DNA from: CAZBDV01 sp964490765
GTDB lineage: Bacteria > Cloacimonadota > Cloacimonadia > Cloacimonadales > JAJBBL01
Assembly: GCA_964490765.1 (NCBI GenBank)
Contig: CAZBDV010000010.1
Location: 16,000 to 79,999 of the forward strand
Length of the DNA stretch: 64,000 nucleotides
Reading direction: 5' to 3'
In this document: positions 26,592-35,805 of the stretch, piece by piece
Layout of the letters: each line of letters begins with the position of its first letter
Numbering within the stretch: position 1 is the first letter of the stretch
Notes under the pieces: model-generated
Databases searched by the model: none
What the model saw: only the letters and a program-made list of their open reading frames with translations
What the model was told of the DNA's origin: nothing
Made by a program: the position numbers and the translations under genes

Positions 26592-28856
26592 ATGTCAGGT
26601 ATAAGAGGTATCTTTACCGGTTTGTTAGTCTTAGGATTTTTCGCCATGGTCTCTCCAATCTTTTCTCAGAGTCTGGAGATAGAGGGCTGGGGGAGAGATA
26701 ATTATGGCCAGATTACAGATATACCAGATGGGTCCGATTTTGTTTCGATAGCCTCGGGAGGAGATCATAGTGTGGCTATCAGACAGGACGGCAGCCTGGT
26801 GGCCTGGGGGTATAATGTCTATGGTGAATGTAATGTACCTGCAGGTTTCGATTATGTAAAGGTCTCGGTAGGAAGAAACCACAGCATAGCGTTAAAAGAG
26901 GATAACACTATAGTTGCCTGGGGTAGAGATTGGAATGACGTACTGGCAGTGCCTGCCGGCAATGACTTTGTTGATATTTCGGCCGGTTATCAGCACAATC
27001 TTGCTCTGAGAGATGACGGTAGTATCGTGGGCTGGGGCAATAACAATTATGGCCAGGTCACTGTTCCTTTCGGGAATGATTATGTAGCGGTAGAGGCTGG
27101 TGGATATCACAGTGTAGCACTCCGTGAGAATGGGACTATTACCGCCTGGGGAAGGAACTGGCATAATGTTTTGAATGTTCCTGCCGGTAATGATTTTGTC
27201 GCTATCAGTGCCGGTTATTATCAGAGCATGGCTTTGAGGGAGAATGGTACAGTAGTAGTCTGGGGAAGTGACGAAGATGACCAGGTAAGTCATACACCAA
27301 CAACTTCCGATTTTGTTGCTGTATCTGCTACAGGTAATGCTCACTGTATAGCATTAAGAGAGGATGGCAGTGTTATAGCCTGGGGTGCAGGAGAAGAGGG
27401 TGAAGATGGCTTATGGGATCATGGACAGAGTATCTATCCCGATGGGAATGATTTTGTTGCCATTGCTGCTGGCAGATTACACAGCCTTGCACTCGTAATG
27501 ACCGAGCCCCCTTCCGAATACACCCTTACTATTGGAGTTGAGGGAAACGGAACAACCGATCCTGAACCGGGAGAGTATGACTATGATGTCGGTACTGAAG
27601 TTTTAATCACAGCATACGCTCAAGAAGGATGGGAGTTTGACAGATGGGTGATCAATGGCGACGATGTTTTTGAAAATCCCCATACTTTGATAATGAATTC
27701 CAACATAACAGCAATAGCCCACTTTGTTCCTGCTGAATATAGCCTTGTAATCGAGGTTGAAGGTGAGGGCACAACAGATCCGGAACCGGGTGAATACTTC
27801 TACATGGCGGGAGAAGAGGTTGAAGTAACAGCAATCGCTGATGAGTACTGGTATTTCTGGATGTGGGTTATCGATGATGATTCTTTCTTCGAAAATCCTC
27901 ATACAGTGCTAATAGATGATGATGTTACTATAGTAGCGCACTTTTTACCTTTACCACCTCCACAGAATCTCTTTGCACTGGCAGGAGATGGCGTTGTCTG
28001 GTTGGAATGGGAATATCCCGACCTACCTGTCGATTTGCACTGTAATTCCACGCCTATCGCAGTGGAGCAAACATACAAACGGGAGTTAGCAGAAAGGCAA
28101 GATTTTCAGGGCTTCAATCTCTACCGGGATGGTGTGCAGTTGAATACGGAACTTTTGACAGAAAACGAATACGAAGATTCTGGTCTCGAGAATGGAGTTA
28201 CTTATCTCTATTATGTAACAGCAGTTTATGCAGAGGGTGAGTCAGCCCAGTCCAATGAAGTGGAAGCCACTCCGGAAGAGTTGCTTCTTCCTCCTCCGAC
28301 AGGTTTGGAAGTGGAAATGTTAGAAGATACTGTGACCCTGTCCTGGATAGAACCTGATCATGGTGATCTAATCTTGACCGGGTATAATGCCTATCGTGAC
28401 GATGTCATGATCAACTCTGAACTGATTGAGGAGACAAATTTCCCGGATACAAATTTCATTCCGGAACCAGGTGTTATCTATGAATACTATGTAACAGCCG
28501 TTTATCTCGATGGAGAGTCTGATCCTTCTGAGGTAGTGGAGTTTATGATAACCGGTTTGGAAGATGATCTGGTTTCTGCAAGAACAGCCCTTCTGGGAAA
28601 TTATCCCAATCCCTTCAATCCCCGGACAGCTATCTCTTTCAGTCTTGCTGAACCTGGACCTGTCAGGATAGAGATCTTCAACAGCAGAGGTCAAAAGTTA
28701 AGAGAGCTGGTAGATAGTTATTACGATAGTGGTGAGTACAGTATAATCTGGGATGGGACAGGCGATAACAACCAGCAGGTTGGTAGTGGCATCTATATCT
28801 ACAGAATGATCAGTAATAATTATCAGGAAACCCGTAAAATGATAATGTTGAAATAG
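26592..28856 (+). CDS. Secreted RCC1-like propeller protein with repeat, FN3 and sorting domains
   Basis: The 754-residue exported protein has a signal peptide (1-26), then about seven RCC1-like blades (residues 30-300) with the recurring H-S-V-A-L-R-E-D-G-S-V-x-A-W-G motif. Two bacterial-repeat modules follow (V-E-G-N-G-T-T-D-P-E-P-G-E-Y...F-E-N-P-H-T, about 310-450), then two FN3 domains (about 455-650) and the FlgD-like sorting tail with N-Y-P-N-P-F-N-P. The domains suggest a surface adhesin or scaffold; no catalytic motif is seen. GAGGAGG precedes the start. Confidence 0.88.
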   Translation: MSGIRGIFTGLLVLGFFAMVSPIFSQSLEIEGWGRDNYGQITDIPDGSDFVSIASGGDHSVAIRQDGSLVAWGYNVYGECNVPAGFDYVKVSVGRNHSIALKEDNTIVAWGRDWNDVLAVPAGNDFVDISAGYQHNLALRDDGSIVGWGNNNYGQVTVPFGNDYVAVEAGGYHSVALRENGTITAWGRNWHNVLNVPAGNDFVAISAGYYQSMALRENGTVVVWGSDEDDQVSHTPTTSDFVAVSATGNAHCIALREDGSVIAWGAGEEGEDGLWDHGQSIYPDGNDFVAIAAGRLHSLALVMTEPPSEYTLTIGVEGNGTTDPEPGEYDYDVGTEVLITAYAQEGWEFDRWVINGDDVFENPHTLIMNSNITAIAHFVPAEYSLVIEVEGEGTTDPEPGEYFYMAGEEVEVTAIADEYWYFWMWVIDDDSFFENPHTVLIDDDVTIVAHFLPLPPPQNLFALAGDGVVWLEWEYPDLPVDLHCNSTPIAVEQTYKRELAERQDFQGFNLYRDGVQLNTELLTENEYEDSGLENGVTYLYYVTAVYAEGESAQSNEVEATPEELLLPPPTGLEVEMLEDTVTLSWIEPDHGDLILTGYNAYRDDVMINSELIEETNFPDTNFIPEPGVIYEYYVTAVYLDGESDPSEVVEFMITGLEDDLVSARTALLGNYPNPFNPRTAISFSLAEPGPVRIEIFNSRGQKLRELVDSYYDSGEYSIIWDGTGDNNQQVGSGIYIYRMISNNYQETRKMIMLK

Positions 28857-28868
28857 AATTGTAATCAA

Positions 28869-28900
28869 GGTCCCGGAGCTAATTCAATAGCTCCGGGACC
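28869..28900. terminator. Strong hairpin between convergent genes
   Basis: A 13-bp perfect stem (GGTCCCGGAGCTA / TAGCTCCGGGACC) with a six-base loop lies 12 bases after the RCC1-like stop and 18 bases from the 3' end of the convergent gene. Neither side has a clear T run, so it is either an atypical bidirectional terminator or an RNA-stabilising hairpin. Confidence 0.6.
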
Positions 28901-28918
28901 TATAGATTAGCAAGTTGA

Positions 28919-29418
28919 TTATTTTATCGGAACATATATATCTATAATCCGCATCTCTCTATCCAGACAGTAGGGTTCATCATACCACTCCATTTCGAAT
29001 CCCTTTTCCTGATCGTATTCTAGGCCTGCTTTACCCATCTCCCTGAAAGTAAGGTCGTGAGCCTGCGTAAATATGTCCGGTTCTTTACCTTCGATGGTGG
29101 CAACCGCAAATCTGGAAGCAGGGATATGGACTTCAGTTAAATCCCCGGGTACTTCAGTATCAGTTGTTGCAATGATTGCAATGAGATATCGAAAAGAGTT
29201 GTCCTGCGGATTGAAATCGCCACACCAGCCAATCATTACGTTGGGCTCAGTTCTTCCCGGAAGTTTTTCCAGTCTTTCGATCGTTCCGTCAGAAAAGCAT
29301 TTATCCCAGAACGGAGGGATGGGATTATCGGCCCCATCAAAAATAGCCGCCTAATATCTTTACCGATTAATTTGCATTCACTCAGTTCTCTGGTTTTAAA
29401 CTCTGTCAATTTAGCCAT
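28919..29418 (-). pseudogene. GyrI-like effector-binding protein, interrupted by a frameshift
   Basis: Two minus-strand frames together give one protein. The N-terminal part (from ATG 29418) reads M-A-K-L-T-E-F...L-I-G-K-D-I-R-R-L-F and then runs off. In the -1 frame, open from about 29349, it continues F-D-G-A-D-N-P-I-P-P-F-W-D-K-C-F-S-D-G and on through a normal C-terminus ending at 28919. The shift falls in the TATTTTTG stretch near 29337-29343, where one extra T would restore a single frame of about 167 residues. The fold resembles the SOUL/GyrI-like small-molecule-binding domain used by AraC-type regulators and stand-alone proteins. A sequencing or assembly error in the T run is as likely as real decay. 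Confidence 0.7.
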
Positions 29419-29443
29419 CACCTCTTACAACTCCATGATATTT

Positions 29444-29764
29444 TCATAGTATTGTTTTTGCTATTGCCGGGATAGGAATCTCTGGTTCCGGGTACCACTT
29501 TTGCAGAGCGATATTAATCCATTCCTTCGATGTCTCTAGCTCTCTGATTATCAGATAGTTCTGATCTTCTGTTTTCTGCACTTCATACTTCAGAATCCGG
29601 ACCGTCAGAGGAGTGGCTTCTCCCACCAGTTGAATATTGAGGGTGATGTAACGGTTGGCTGAATCGAGTTTCAGGTCGATTATTTTTCCCAGATCTGAGA
29701 GATAAGAATTGATGACAGGCTTGAGAATGCTTGTAACTAAATTGTCCTTCAATTTCTGCAACAT
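29444..29764 (-). CDS. Conserved-looking small protein of unknown function
   Basis: The 106-residue product has no signal peptide. It begins with an amphipathic helix (M-L-Q-K-L-K-D-N-L-V-T-S-I-L-K-P-V-I) and continues in an alternating strand pattern (Y-I-T-L-N-I-Q-L-V-G-E, L-T-V-R-I-L-K-Y-E-V) that could form a small beta sheet. GGAGG before the ATG supports the start. It lies 25 bases upstream of the frameshifted effector-binding gene and 44 bases after the small membrane-protein gene, so all three are probably one operon. I do not recognise the family. Confidence 0.65.
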   Translation of the reverse strand: MLQKLKDNLVTSILKPVINSYLSDLGKIIDLKLDSANRYITLNIQLVGEATPLTVRILKYEVQKTEDQNYLIIRELETSKEWINIALQKWYPEPEIPIPAIAKTIL

Positions 29765-29808
29765 AACCCCTCCTGCCCCCTAAAGGCTGAATAATAAGCT
29801 GCTCTTAT

Positions 29809-30078
29809 TTACTCTACTGCCATCTGTACAATAGTGAAGAGAGTTACTAAGAGTCCGATAGACAGAAACATCAATGGTGTATCCAGTATATTGAAGTATG
29901 CTGAAATAAATGTCCAGATTCCAAGCAGTGCCACAATATAACCGGGCCATTTCCTGTATAACAGCCCGAGTAAAAAAAATAGCACCCCGAAGACCACAGG
30001 ATATGCAGGTATTGTCATCCCGGGAATTCCGGAAAGGAATAGCCACAGGCCAAGAAAAATGTTAAACCAGGTCCACAT
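29809..30078 (-). CDS. Small membrane protein (SPW-like)
   Basis: The 89-residue protein consists of about three hydrophobic helices (W-F-N-I-F-L-G-L-W-L-F, V-V-F-G-V-L-F-F-L-L-G-L-L-Y, V-A-L-L-G-I-W-T-F-I-S). The W-x-x-x-x-G-x-W-L pattern resembles SPW-repeat membrane proteins. TGGAGG sits just before ATG 30078. A hairpin (CCCGA-TTTT-TCGGG at about 30094-30106) lies directly upstream of that ribosome site and could influence translation. An overlapping frame at 29780-30046 has no such support. Function unknown. Confidence 0.6.
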   Translation of the reverse strand: MWTWFNIFLGLWLFLSGIPGMTIPAYPVVFGVLFFLLGLLYRKWPGYIVALLGIWTFISAYFNILDTPLMFLSIGLLVTLFTIVQMAVE

Positions 30079-30236
30079 ATTGCCTCCATAACACCCGATT
30101 TTCGGGTTGGTTTCTGTCTATTCCGGGATCCATCAAGTTTCGACTCACTTTAATACTTAAGTATAGACATTTTATAGATAACAATTGGAGATTTACTGTC
30201 AAGAAAAAAAGGATTTACACGACTGAAGTTATTCCA

Positions 30237-30271
30237 AAAAATAAAAAGGGTAACCGATCGGTTACCCTTTT
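30237..30271 (-). terminator. Rho-independent terminator after the FN3/chitobiase-C secreted protein gene
   Basis: The perfect palindrome AAAAGGGTAACCGATCGGTTACCCTTTT (30244-30271, described here by its 14-bp arms) is followed on the minus strand by a T-rich tail. It lies 18 bases after the stop at 30289. Confidence 0.85.
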
Positions 30272-30288
30272 CAATTTTCTTATGATGC

Positions 30289-32313
30289 TTATTTGAGAAG
30301 CATCATCTTACTATATAAGTCTCTTTCGGAGGTTTGCATACGAGAGAAATAGAGTCCTGAGGGGAGAAGATTGCCCTCCTGATCTTTCCCATCCCAGAGA
30401 ACTTCGTATCTACCGGCTTCTTTATATTCATTGACCAGTATTTTCACCCTCTGTCCGCGGATATTATAGATAGTAATATTGACCGGAGTGTTCTCTTTAA
30501 GATCGTAAGAGATAACCGTTTCCGGGTTAAACGGGTTCGGTCTGGCCGAGTAAAGACGGGTATCCGAAATGAGGTGCTGATCATCATCTACTCCGGTAGT
30601 AATGATAGTATATTCTACTTCTGTGGTCGGACTTGCCTGCCAATCTTCATGGAAAGTTTTCGCCCTCAGTAGAACAGTCTCATCAATCAAGATCGGTATC
30701 TCATACAGAGTTGAGTTCTCTGTCGGTTCCTCTCCATTTAAGGTATAGTGGATATTCCCGATCCCGTTCGGTGAAGTAAGATTAACATAGACAAAATTCT
30801 CATACTCGCCACCCGGTGGGTCAACTTCCGGAGCCGGTAACTGATCAAGGACCGTAACATTGATTAAATTTGAAGATCCGGATTCTCCCAGATCCTGGTA
30901 TACGGCAGTTACGTAGTATGAGTAGTCACCCGGGAAGAGATTGATATCCATGTAATCGTTCGTATCCAGTAGTTCATCGTTGATAATCTCATAAGGTCCG
31001 GTTCCAAAAGTCTGTCTCCAGACATTAAAACCTTCCAGGACAATATCCTCAAGTTCAGGGGGGATAATGGGACTATCCCAGTTCAGGACTGCATTGAAGC
31101 CTTCGATGTTAACCTCTAGATTTAAGGGAACAGGAAGAACAATCTGATATGGTGCACCTCTGTGAACTATTCCATACTGGATACCACCGTCAAATGAAAC
31201 GTTTTTTTTCAGGAGTTGAAAGCCACCTGAGTGATCGAGAAGCAGGGTAGGATTTTCCCATATGTCTGTTCCGAAAGGATTACTTAATTCCCAGGTATCA
31301 TTTGCATTATGGCTGTAGTAGATCAAACCAGTAGCAAAATTACCATCCACCTCTACCATTACTATATGAACATTTCCTTCCGGATCGACCACGATTGTTG
31401 GGTCAACCAGGGACAATGTCCCACTAACGAGTTCTGGAGCAGTCCAGATCAGGCTGTTTATATGACGTCTGCTGTAGTATGTCCTCCAGGGAAAGCCAAA
31501 GCCATCCTGGCCGGAATGGGCAAGATGTATTGTATTATCTATGATTTGGATCGCAGAGGCGAGGTCATTAGCATTGGGTGTGTTGATTATCTCATAATTC
31601 CAGTCGAATTCTCCAGCCTCTTCATTCTGAGCGATATGGATATGATATTCACCATACGTTCCTCCTCGATAGGCGATAGCTGTTATGCCACTCGTATCCA
31701 CAGCGATAACAGGTTCCGCTCCCAGGCCAAATTCTCCCAGCCAGCTTTCCATCAGGACATCGTGAGACCAGTTGCCGTTATAATCGGTTATATAAATCAA
31801 TTTAGGTTCATCTGCCATATTTGATGTAATACCAACTATATGAACCTTACCCTGAGTGTCGATTGTAGCATCTATATAAGCGATATTACTCGTTCCAGTA
31901 GATATACTCTCTGTTGTCCAGTCTCCCGTTTCTTCCCGACTGACTTCATAGAGGGAGCCTCCACTGGCAGCGTAGAATTTGATTTCATTCTGATATGGAT
32001 CCAGGATCAGAGCCATATCAATTGTATATCCAAAATCGGTTGTTATCAGTTCCGGGACTGACCATTCATCAGCGGTATTACGGTTAATATAATAGAGATT
32101 GAAGTTGTCTCCATCTTCCTGCCCGAATATAATGTGTATAGTGTTATCAGAACTGATCTGTATAGACCGCTTTGCGATAGATTTGTTTACACTGTTACCA
32201 CTAATCTCTGTCGTAATTGTATTATCCCAATCCGGTACCTGCGCCATCAGGATATTGGCGAGAGCAACTAATATAGTTGCTGTTATAACTATAAGATACT
32301 TTCTTCCAGTCAT
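30289..32313 (-). CDS. Secreted protein with beta-propeller-like, FN3 and chitobiase-C domains and sorting tail
   Basis: The 674-residue product has a signal peptide (MTGRKYLIVITATILVALANILM). Residues about 40-390 contain BNR/sialidase-like strands with D-x-x-G-x-x-H-I-V motifs (D-T-Q-G-K-V-H-I-V, D-P-E-G-N-V-H-I-V), suggesting a propeller. An FN3 domain follows (about 395-490), then a chitobiase-C-like module (H-Y-T-L-N-G-E-E-P-T near 525) and the sorting tail (N-P-F-N-P, Y-N-I-R-G-Q-R, W-D-G-K-D). Catalytic residues of sialidases could not be identified. GAGGAGG precedes the start, and a sigma-54-like promoter lies about 60 bases upstream. Confidence 0.88.
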   Translation of the reverse strand: MTGRKYLIVITATILVALANILMAQVPDWDNTITTEISGNSVNKSIAKRSIQISSDNTIHIIFGQEDGDNFNLYYINRNTADEWSVPELITTDFGYTIDMALILDPYQNEIKFYAASGGSLYEVSREETGDWTTESISTGTSNIAYIDATIDTQGKVHIVGITSNMADEPKLIYITDYNGNWSHDVLMESWLGEFGLGAEPVIAVDTSGITAIAYRGGTYGEYHIHIAQNEEAGEFDWNYEIINTPNANDLASAIQIIDNTIHLAHSGQDGFGFPWRTYYSRRHINSLIWTAPELVSGTLSLVDPTIVVDPEGNVHIVMVEVDGNFATGLIYYSHNANDTWELSNPFGTDIWENPTLLLDHSGGFQLLKKNVSFDGGIQYGIVHRGAPYQIVLPVPLNLEVNIEGFNAVLNWDSPIIPPELEDIVLEGFNVWRQTFGTGPYEIINDELLDTNDYMDINLFPGDYSYYVTAVYQDLGESGSSNLINVTVLDQLPAPEVDPPGGEYENFVYVNLTSPNGIGNIHYTLNGEEPTENSTLYEIPILIDETVLLRAKTFHEDWQASPTTEVEYTIITTGVDDDQHLISDTRLYSARPNPFNPETVISYDLKENTPVNITIYNIRGQRVKILVNEYKEAGRYEVLWDGKDQEGNLLPSGLYFSRMQTSERDLYSKMMLLK

Positions 32314-32371
32314 GTTTATAACCTCCTCTGGTTACAATTGATTTTTTACATTGATGAGTATCTATGACAAT

Positions 32372-32387
32372 TGCAATAATCATTCCA
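32372..32387 (-). promoter_or_regulatory. Sigma-54-like promoter for the 30.3-32.3 kb gene
   Basis: On the minus strand TGGAAT-N5-TTGCA has the invariant GG-N10-GC spacing and an intact TTGCA -12 box, with two mismatches in the TGGCAC -24 box. It is about 60 bases from the start codon, which leaves a normal leader. It resembles the better site at 41219-41234. Confidence 0.5.
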
Positions 32388-32850
32388 AAAGTATGCATAA
32401 GCTCTATCTGAAATAGAACACGTAGATATCGTACTTTACTGTTACATCAATAGCGTGCAAGCTAATAGAATATAACTACCATATATTATACTTGTTCACT
32501 TAACATGAGGCACCCAATAATGGTAAAAAACTAACCGGAGGATGTTTATTAGCCGGGCATTTATCAACCGGTGAGCAACATACACGCTAAAACATTGCTT
32601 TTGGTGGGAGGCATGAACCGCTTGATCTGCTTCTGGCTGTATCCTGTCGAAGAGACAAAGAAACGTAAGAGGGAGTAATGATTAATTAACGGGGTAGAAA
32701 TAGATCGCTGAAAAAAAGAATCTGATCAGGTAGAGAAAAAGCTTTACTTAAGAATCATACTTCAGTTTATGGTAAAAAATAATAAGAAGGGATATTTTCC
32801 AGAGATATTTCAGTTATAGTAAGGAAGAGGAATATAACGGAGGCTAATCA
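32388..32850. other. Divergent intergenic spacer before bamA
   Basis: This spacer of about 460 bases separates the divergent secreted-protein gene and bamA. I see only very short ORFs; the best (ATG at about 32612, 21 codons) has a ribosome site placed too close. It presumably holds the bamA promoter, which I could not place with confidence. An ATAACGGAGG ribosome site precedes bamA. Confidence 0.5.
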
Positions 32851-35106
32851 ATGTTTAGATCTTCCCAGATATTAGTCCTGCTGGGGCTTCTACTACTTAC
32901 AGGGAATTTAATGTCTCAAGCTGCATCAGGTAGTGATCTGATACTTGAGATACGTGTTACAGGAAATGTAAATATCGAATCGGAGTTAATAATAGCTACT
33001 TCGAACATCTCTATTGGCCAGACGGCAACTGAAGATCGTGTAGCGGGAGCGATCAGAAATCTTAACCAACTGGGAGTCTTTCACGATATTCAGATTCGCA
33101 GAGAACGGTTATCTGGTGGTATAAGACTGCTCATAGAGGTGGATGAGTATCCGATAATAGAATCATTGGAGTATGATGGTAACAGGCGAATCCGTAACAG
33201 CAAGCTCGATGAGATCTTGACTATCAGGGAAGGGAACTATATGGCCCCCTTCTTGTTATCAGAGAATCGGAAGCGTATTTTGAATGAATATAAAAGTGTG
33301 GGGTATAATTTTGCTGCTATCGATTATGAGATAAAAGAGTTAACAGGAAACAGGGTAGAATTGATTATCCTGATCGATGAAGGTGAGAAGGTAGCGGTTA
33401 GAAAGATAAATTTTTATGGCAACAGAGAGATGACAGATCGGCAGCTTCTAAGAAGAATGAAGACAAAACGGGCAAGTCTTCTTCGTTCTGGACGTTTCGA
33501 GCAAGAGAAATTCGATGAGGACTTGAAATCGATTATCAGTCATTACAATGATAATGGTTTCATCGATGCCAGGATAGTATCCTGGGAGACGAGAGTTCCC
33601 GAAAGCCGTGATATGCATATTGACATCTATCTCTATGAGGGGCGACGGTTCTACTTTGGTGATGTTATGGTACGGGGAAATGATCGTTTTACAGATGATG
33701 TTTTACTGGAGAAATTCGATTTTGATGATGAGGAGAGCTTCAATCTGGATAAATTCAACTCTCAGGTCGGACAGGTTGCTTCTATGTATTATGAGGAAGG
33801 TTATATCTATGCCGGCTTTGATCATGAGTTGATCAGGGATGGTAACCGTATCAATATCGAACTCGAGGTCAATGAAAATACCCGGGCAAAGATAAGAAAG
33901 ATCTTTATTGCCGGAAACAGAAGAACTAAAGAAAAAATTATCCGCAGGCAGCTTGCCATTAATCCCGGCGATTATTTCCGCCAGTCTCGTGTGATAAGGA
34001 CTCAGCAGAATATTTATAATATGGGTTTCTTTGAACCCAATATAAGACTGGATTATCAACCGATTAACAGTAATGGTGATATAGACCTGCTTATAGAACT
34101 GGAAGACAGGTATTCTGGTTCAGCTAATGCTGGTGTAGGTTATAACAGTCAGGACGGCTTTATCGGGCAATTGAGCCTTTCACACAACAATCTCTTTGGT
34201 AATGCCTGGCAGGGTGCCTTTTCCTGGGAGTTTGGCGGTTCAACACAGAACTTTTCCTTAGATTTCACCGACCCCTATTTCCTCGACAGCTATACTCTGG
34301 TTGGTTTCAATCTCTATCATGCCAGAAGAGACTGGTCCTCATTCAACTATAAAGTCTTCACCACAGGTGGTAGCCTACGTGCCGGCAGGTCACTGTTTTT
34401 TATCGACCATTCTAGGCTGGTAGGAAGATATTCCTATAACAGAAAGAAATATGAGATCATTAATCATGACGATCCTACAACTTCCTCCTACCTGAAAGAA
34501 CTCGACAGTCTCGGGTGGAGAGACACGAGTTCCTTCTCTCTCACTTTCAGCAGAGATAGCAGAGATAACATATACTATCCAACGACCGGATCGCATCTGA
34601 TACTATTCTCCGAACTTGCAGGTGGCCCGTTTGGTGGTGATTTCGATTATTTTAAACAGATTCTGCAATCTACCTGGTATACCAGGACTTTCTGGAAACT
34701 GGTTCTTCGCTCCAAGTGGCGGTTTGGTTACGTAACACCTTACGGCAGATCTGATGAGGTACCACCGGACGAAAGATTCTATCTCGGTGGAACGGGACCC
34801 GACGGTCTGAGAGGTTGGGTAGAACGTTCCATTCCCGCCAGATCAGCAGAAGGGGGCTTAAGAGCTATTATCCATTCCACAGAATTTACCGTCCCCATCG
34901 CCGGTGACCAGATTATCGGACTGTTGTTCTTCGATGCCGGCAACAGTTTCAATAAATTGGAAGATTTCAACTTCTACGATTTCAAGAAAGGTGCCGGACT
35001 CGGAATTAGGATTCATAGCCCTCTCGGCCTGATTGGTTTTGATTACGGTTATAACATAGACCAGAAAGAGTGGGAACCTCATTTCCAGTTCGGAGCGACT
35101 TTTTAA
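32851..35106 (+). CDS. bamA: Outer-membrane protein assembly factor BamA (Omp85)
   Basis: The 751-residue protein has a signal peptide, then about five POTRA domains (residues 27-410) with recurring V-x-G-N-x-x-I/R strands (L-E-I-R-V-T-G-N-V-N-I, L-E-Y-D-G-N-R-R-I, I-N-F-Y-G-N-R-E-M, V-M-V-R-G-N-D-R-F, I-F-I-A-G-N-R-R-T-K). The C-terminal barrel includes the Omp85 L6-type motif region (V-P-P-D-E-R-F-Y-L-G-G and G-L-R-G-W) and ends in a terminal phenylalanine, the usual barrel signal. It inserts beta-barrel proteins into the outer membrane, showing that the organism is diderm. It is monocistronic and followed by two tRNA genes. Confidence 0.95.
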   Translation: MFRSSQILVLLGLLLLTGNLMSQAASGSDLILEIRVTGNVNIESELIIATSNISIGQTATEDRVAGAIRNLNQLGVFHDIQIRRERLSGGIRLLIEVDEYPIIESLEYDGNRRIRNSKLDEILTIREGNYMAPFLLSENRKRILNEYKSVGYNFAAIDYEIKELTGNRVELIILIDEGEKVAVRKINFYGNREMTDRQLLRRMKTKRASLLRSGRFEQEKFDEDLKSIISHYNDNGFIDARIVSWETRVPESRDMHIDIYLYEGRRFYFGDVMVRGNDRFTDDVLLEKFDFDDEESFNLDKFNSQVGQVASMYYEEGYIYAGFDHELIRDGNRINIELEVNENTRAKIRKIFIAGNRRTKEKIIRRQLAINPGDYFRQSRVIRTQQNIYNMGFFEPNIRLDYQPINSNGDIDLLIELEDRYSGSANAGVGYNSQDGFIGQLSLSHNNLFGNAWQGAFSWEFGGSTQNFSLDFTDPYFLDSYTLVGFNLYHARRDWSSFNYKVFTTGGSLRAGRSLFFIDHSRLVGRYSYNRKKYEIINHDDPTTSSYLKELDSLGWRDTSSFSLTFSRDSRDNIYYPTTGSHLILFSELAGGPFGGDFDYFKQILQSTWYTRTFWKLVLRSKWRFGYVTPYGRSDEVPPDERFYLGGTGPDGLRGWVERSIPARSAEGGLRAIIHSTEFTVPIAGDQIIGLLFFDAGNSFNKLEDFNFYDFKKGAGLGIRIHSPLGLIGFDYGYNIDQKEWEPHFQFGATF

Positions 35107-35181
35107 AGAGACATACAAGTCGACAAAACCTCTTCAGTAGAAGGATTTACCTCACCGGCCGATAAAAATAGTGAAAAAGTC

Positions 35182-35210
35182 TTGACCGAAAGAGGAGGAT
35201 TTAAAAGATT
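35182..35210 (+). promoter_or_regulatory. Possible promoter for the tRNA pair
   Basis: TTGACC (35182-35187), 17 bases and AAGATT (35205-35210) lie 15 bases before the first tRNA. The -10 box is weak. Confidence 0.3.
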
Positions 35211-35224
35211 ACCTTCGACTGTGA

Positions 35225-35303
35225 CGGGGTGTAGCGCAGCTCGGTTTAGCGCGCTTGATTTGGGATCAAGAAGTCGGAGGTTCAAATCCTCTCACCCCGA
35301 CCA
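35225..35303 (+). tRNA. tRNA-Pro (anticodon TGG)
   Basis: Acceptor arms CGGGGTG (35225-35231) and CACCCCG (35293-35299) pair fully. The anticodon stem CTTGA/TCAAG encloses loop TTTGGGA with anticodon TGG. The T-arm contains GGTTCAAATCC. The discriminator A and an encoded CCA follow. Confidence 0.96.
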
Positions 35304-35319
35304 TGAAAACCGGAAATGC

Positions 35320-35395
35320 GGGCGTTTAGCTCAGTTGGGAGAGCGCTTGCCTTACAAGCAAGATGTCGGCGGTTCAAGTCCGTCAACGCCCACCA
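35320..35395 (+). tRNA. tRNA-Val (anticodon TAC)
   Basis: Acceptor arms GGGCGTT (35320-35326) and AACGCCC (35385-35391) pair. The D-arm TAGCTCAGTTGGGAGAGC is canonical. The anticodon stem CTTGC/GCAAG encloses CTTACAA, giving TAC. The T-arm GGTTCAAGTCC, discriminator A and encoded CCA follow. It lies 16 bases after tRNA-Pro. Confidence 0.96.
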
Positions 35396-35402
35396 TTTTC
35401 CC

Positions 35403-35805
35403 TGCTTCACCTTCCTCTGGTTTTTCCTGATCTCCGATCCCGGATCTCTGTTCACCCTTTTTTTCTTCCTGCTTCACCTTCCTCTGGTTTATACCTCATC
35501 ACTTCATTACTCCATCACATCATCCCTCCTTGCTTTACCTTCTAATGGCAAAACCATGTCACTTTATTACCTCGTTACTCCGTCAACACGTTACCACTTT
35601 TCTTCTTGCTTCACCTTCCTCTGGTTTTTCCTGATCTCCGATCCCGGATCTCCCTTCACCCTTTTTTTCTTCCTGCTTCACCTTCCTCTGGTTTTTACCT
35701 CATCACTTCATTACTCCATCACATCATCCCTCCTTGCTTTACCTTCTAACTAATGGCAAAACCCTGTCACTTTGTTACCTTGTTACTTTGTCACCCCGTA
35801 ACCTC
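35403..35805 (+). repeat. Imperfect tandem direct repeat, about 204-bp period, with 8-bp sub-repeats
   Basis: Two copies begin at 35403 and 35607 with the same start (TGCTTCACCTTCCTCTGGTT) and stay closely similar for about 195 bases. Each contains a second internal TGCTTCACCTTCCTCTGGTT and ends in runs of 8-base units of the form YYYRTNAC (for example TTCATTAC, TCCATCAC, TTTGTTAC, CTTGTTAC). The stretch is pyrimidine-rich on this strand, and frames crossing it look spurious. The remaining bases to 36099 are AT-rich and hold only the ribosome site of the next gene. Confidence 0.85.

Noticed and set aside
29780..30046. Alternative frame overlapping the small membrane protein
   Set aside because: It lacks a ribosome site; the 29809-30078 frame has TGGAGG and a coherent membrane topology.
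32612..32677. 21-codon ORF in the spacer before bamA
   Set aside because: GGGAGG is only one base from the ATG; nothing else supports translation.
35182..35430. Open frames running through the two tRNA genes
   Set aside because: They overlap clear tRNA structures and encode no recognisable protein.
35403..35805. Possible CRISPR array
   Set aside because: There are only two long copies with 8-bp sub-repeats, no regular unique spacers and no cas genes.
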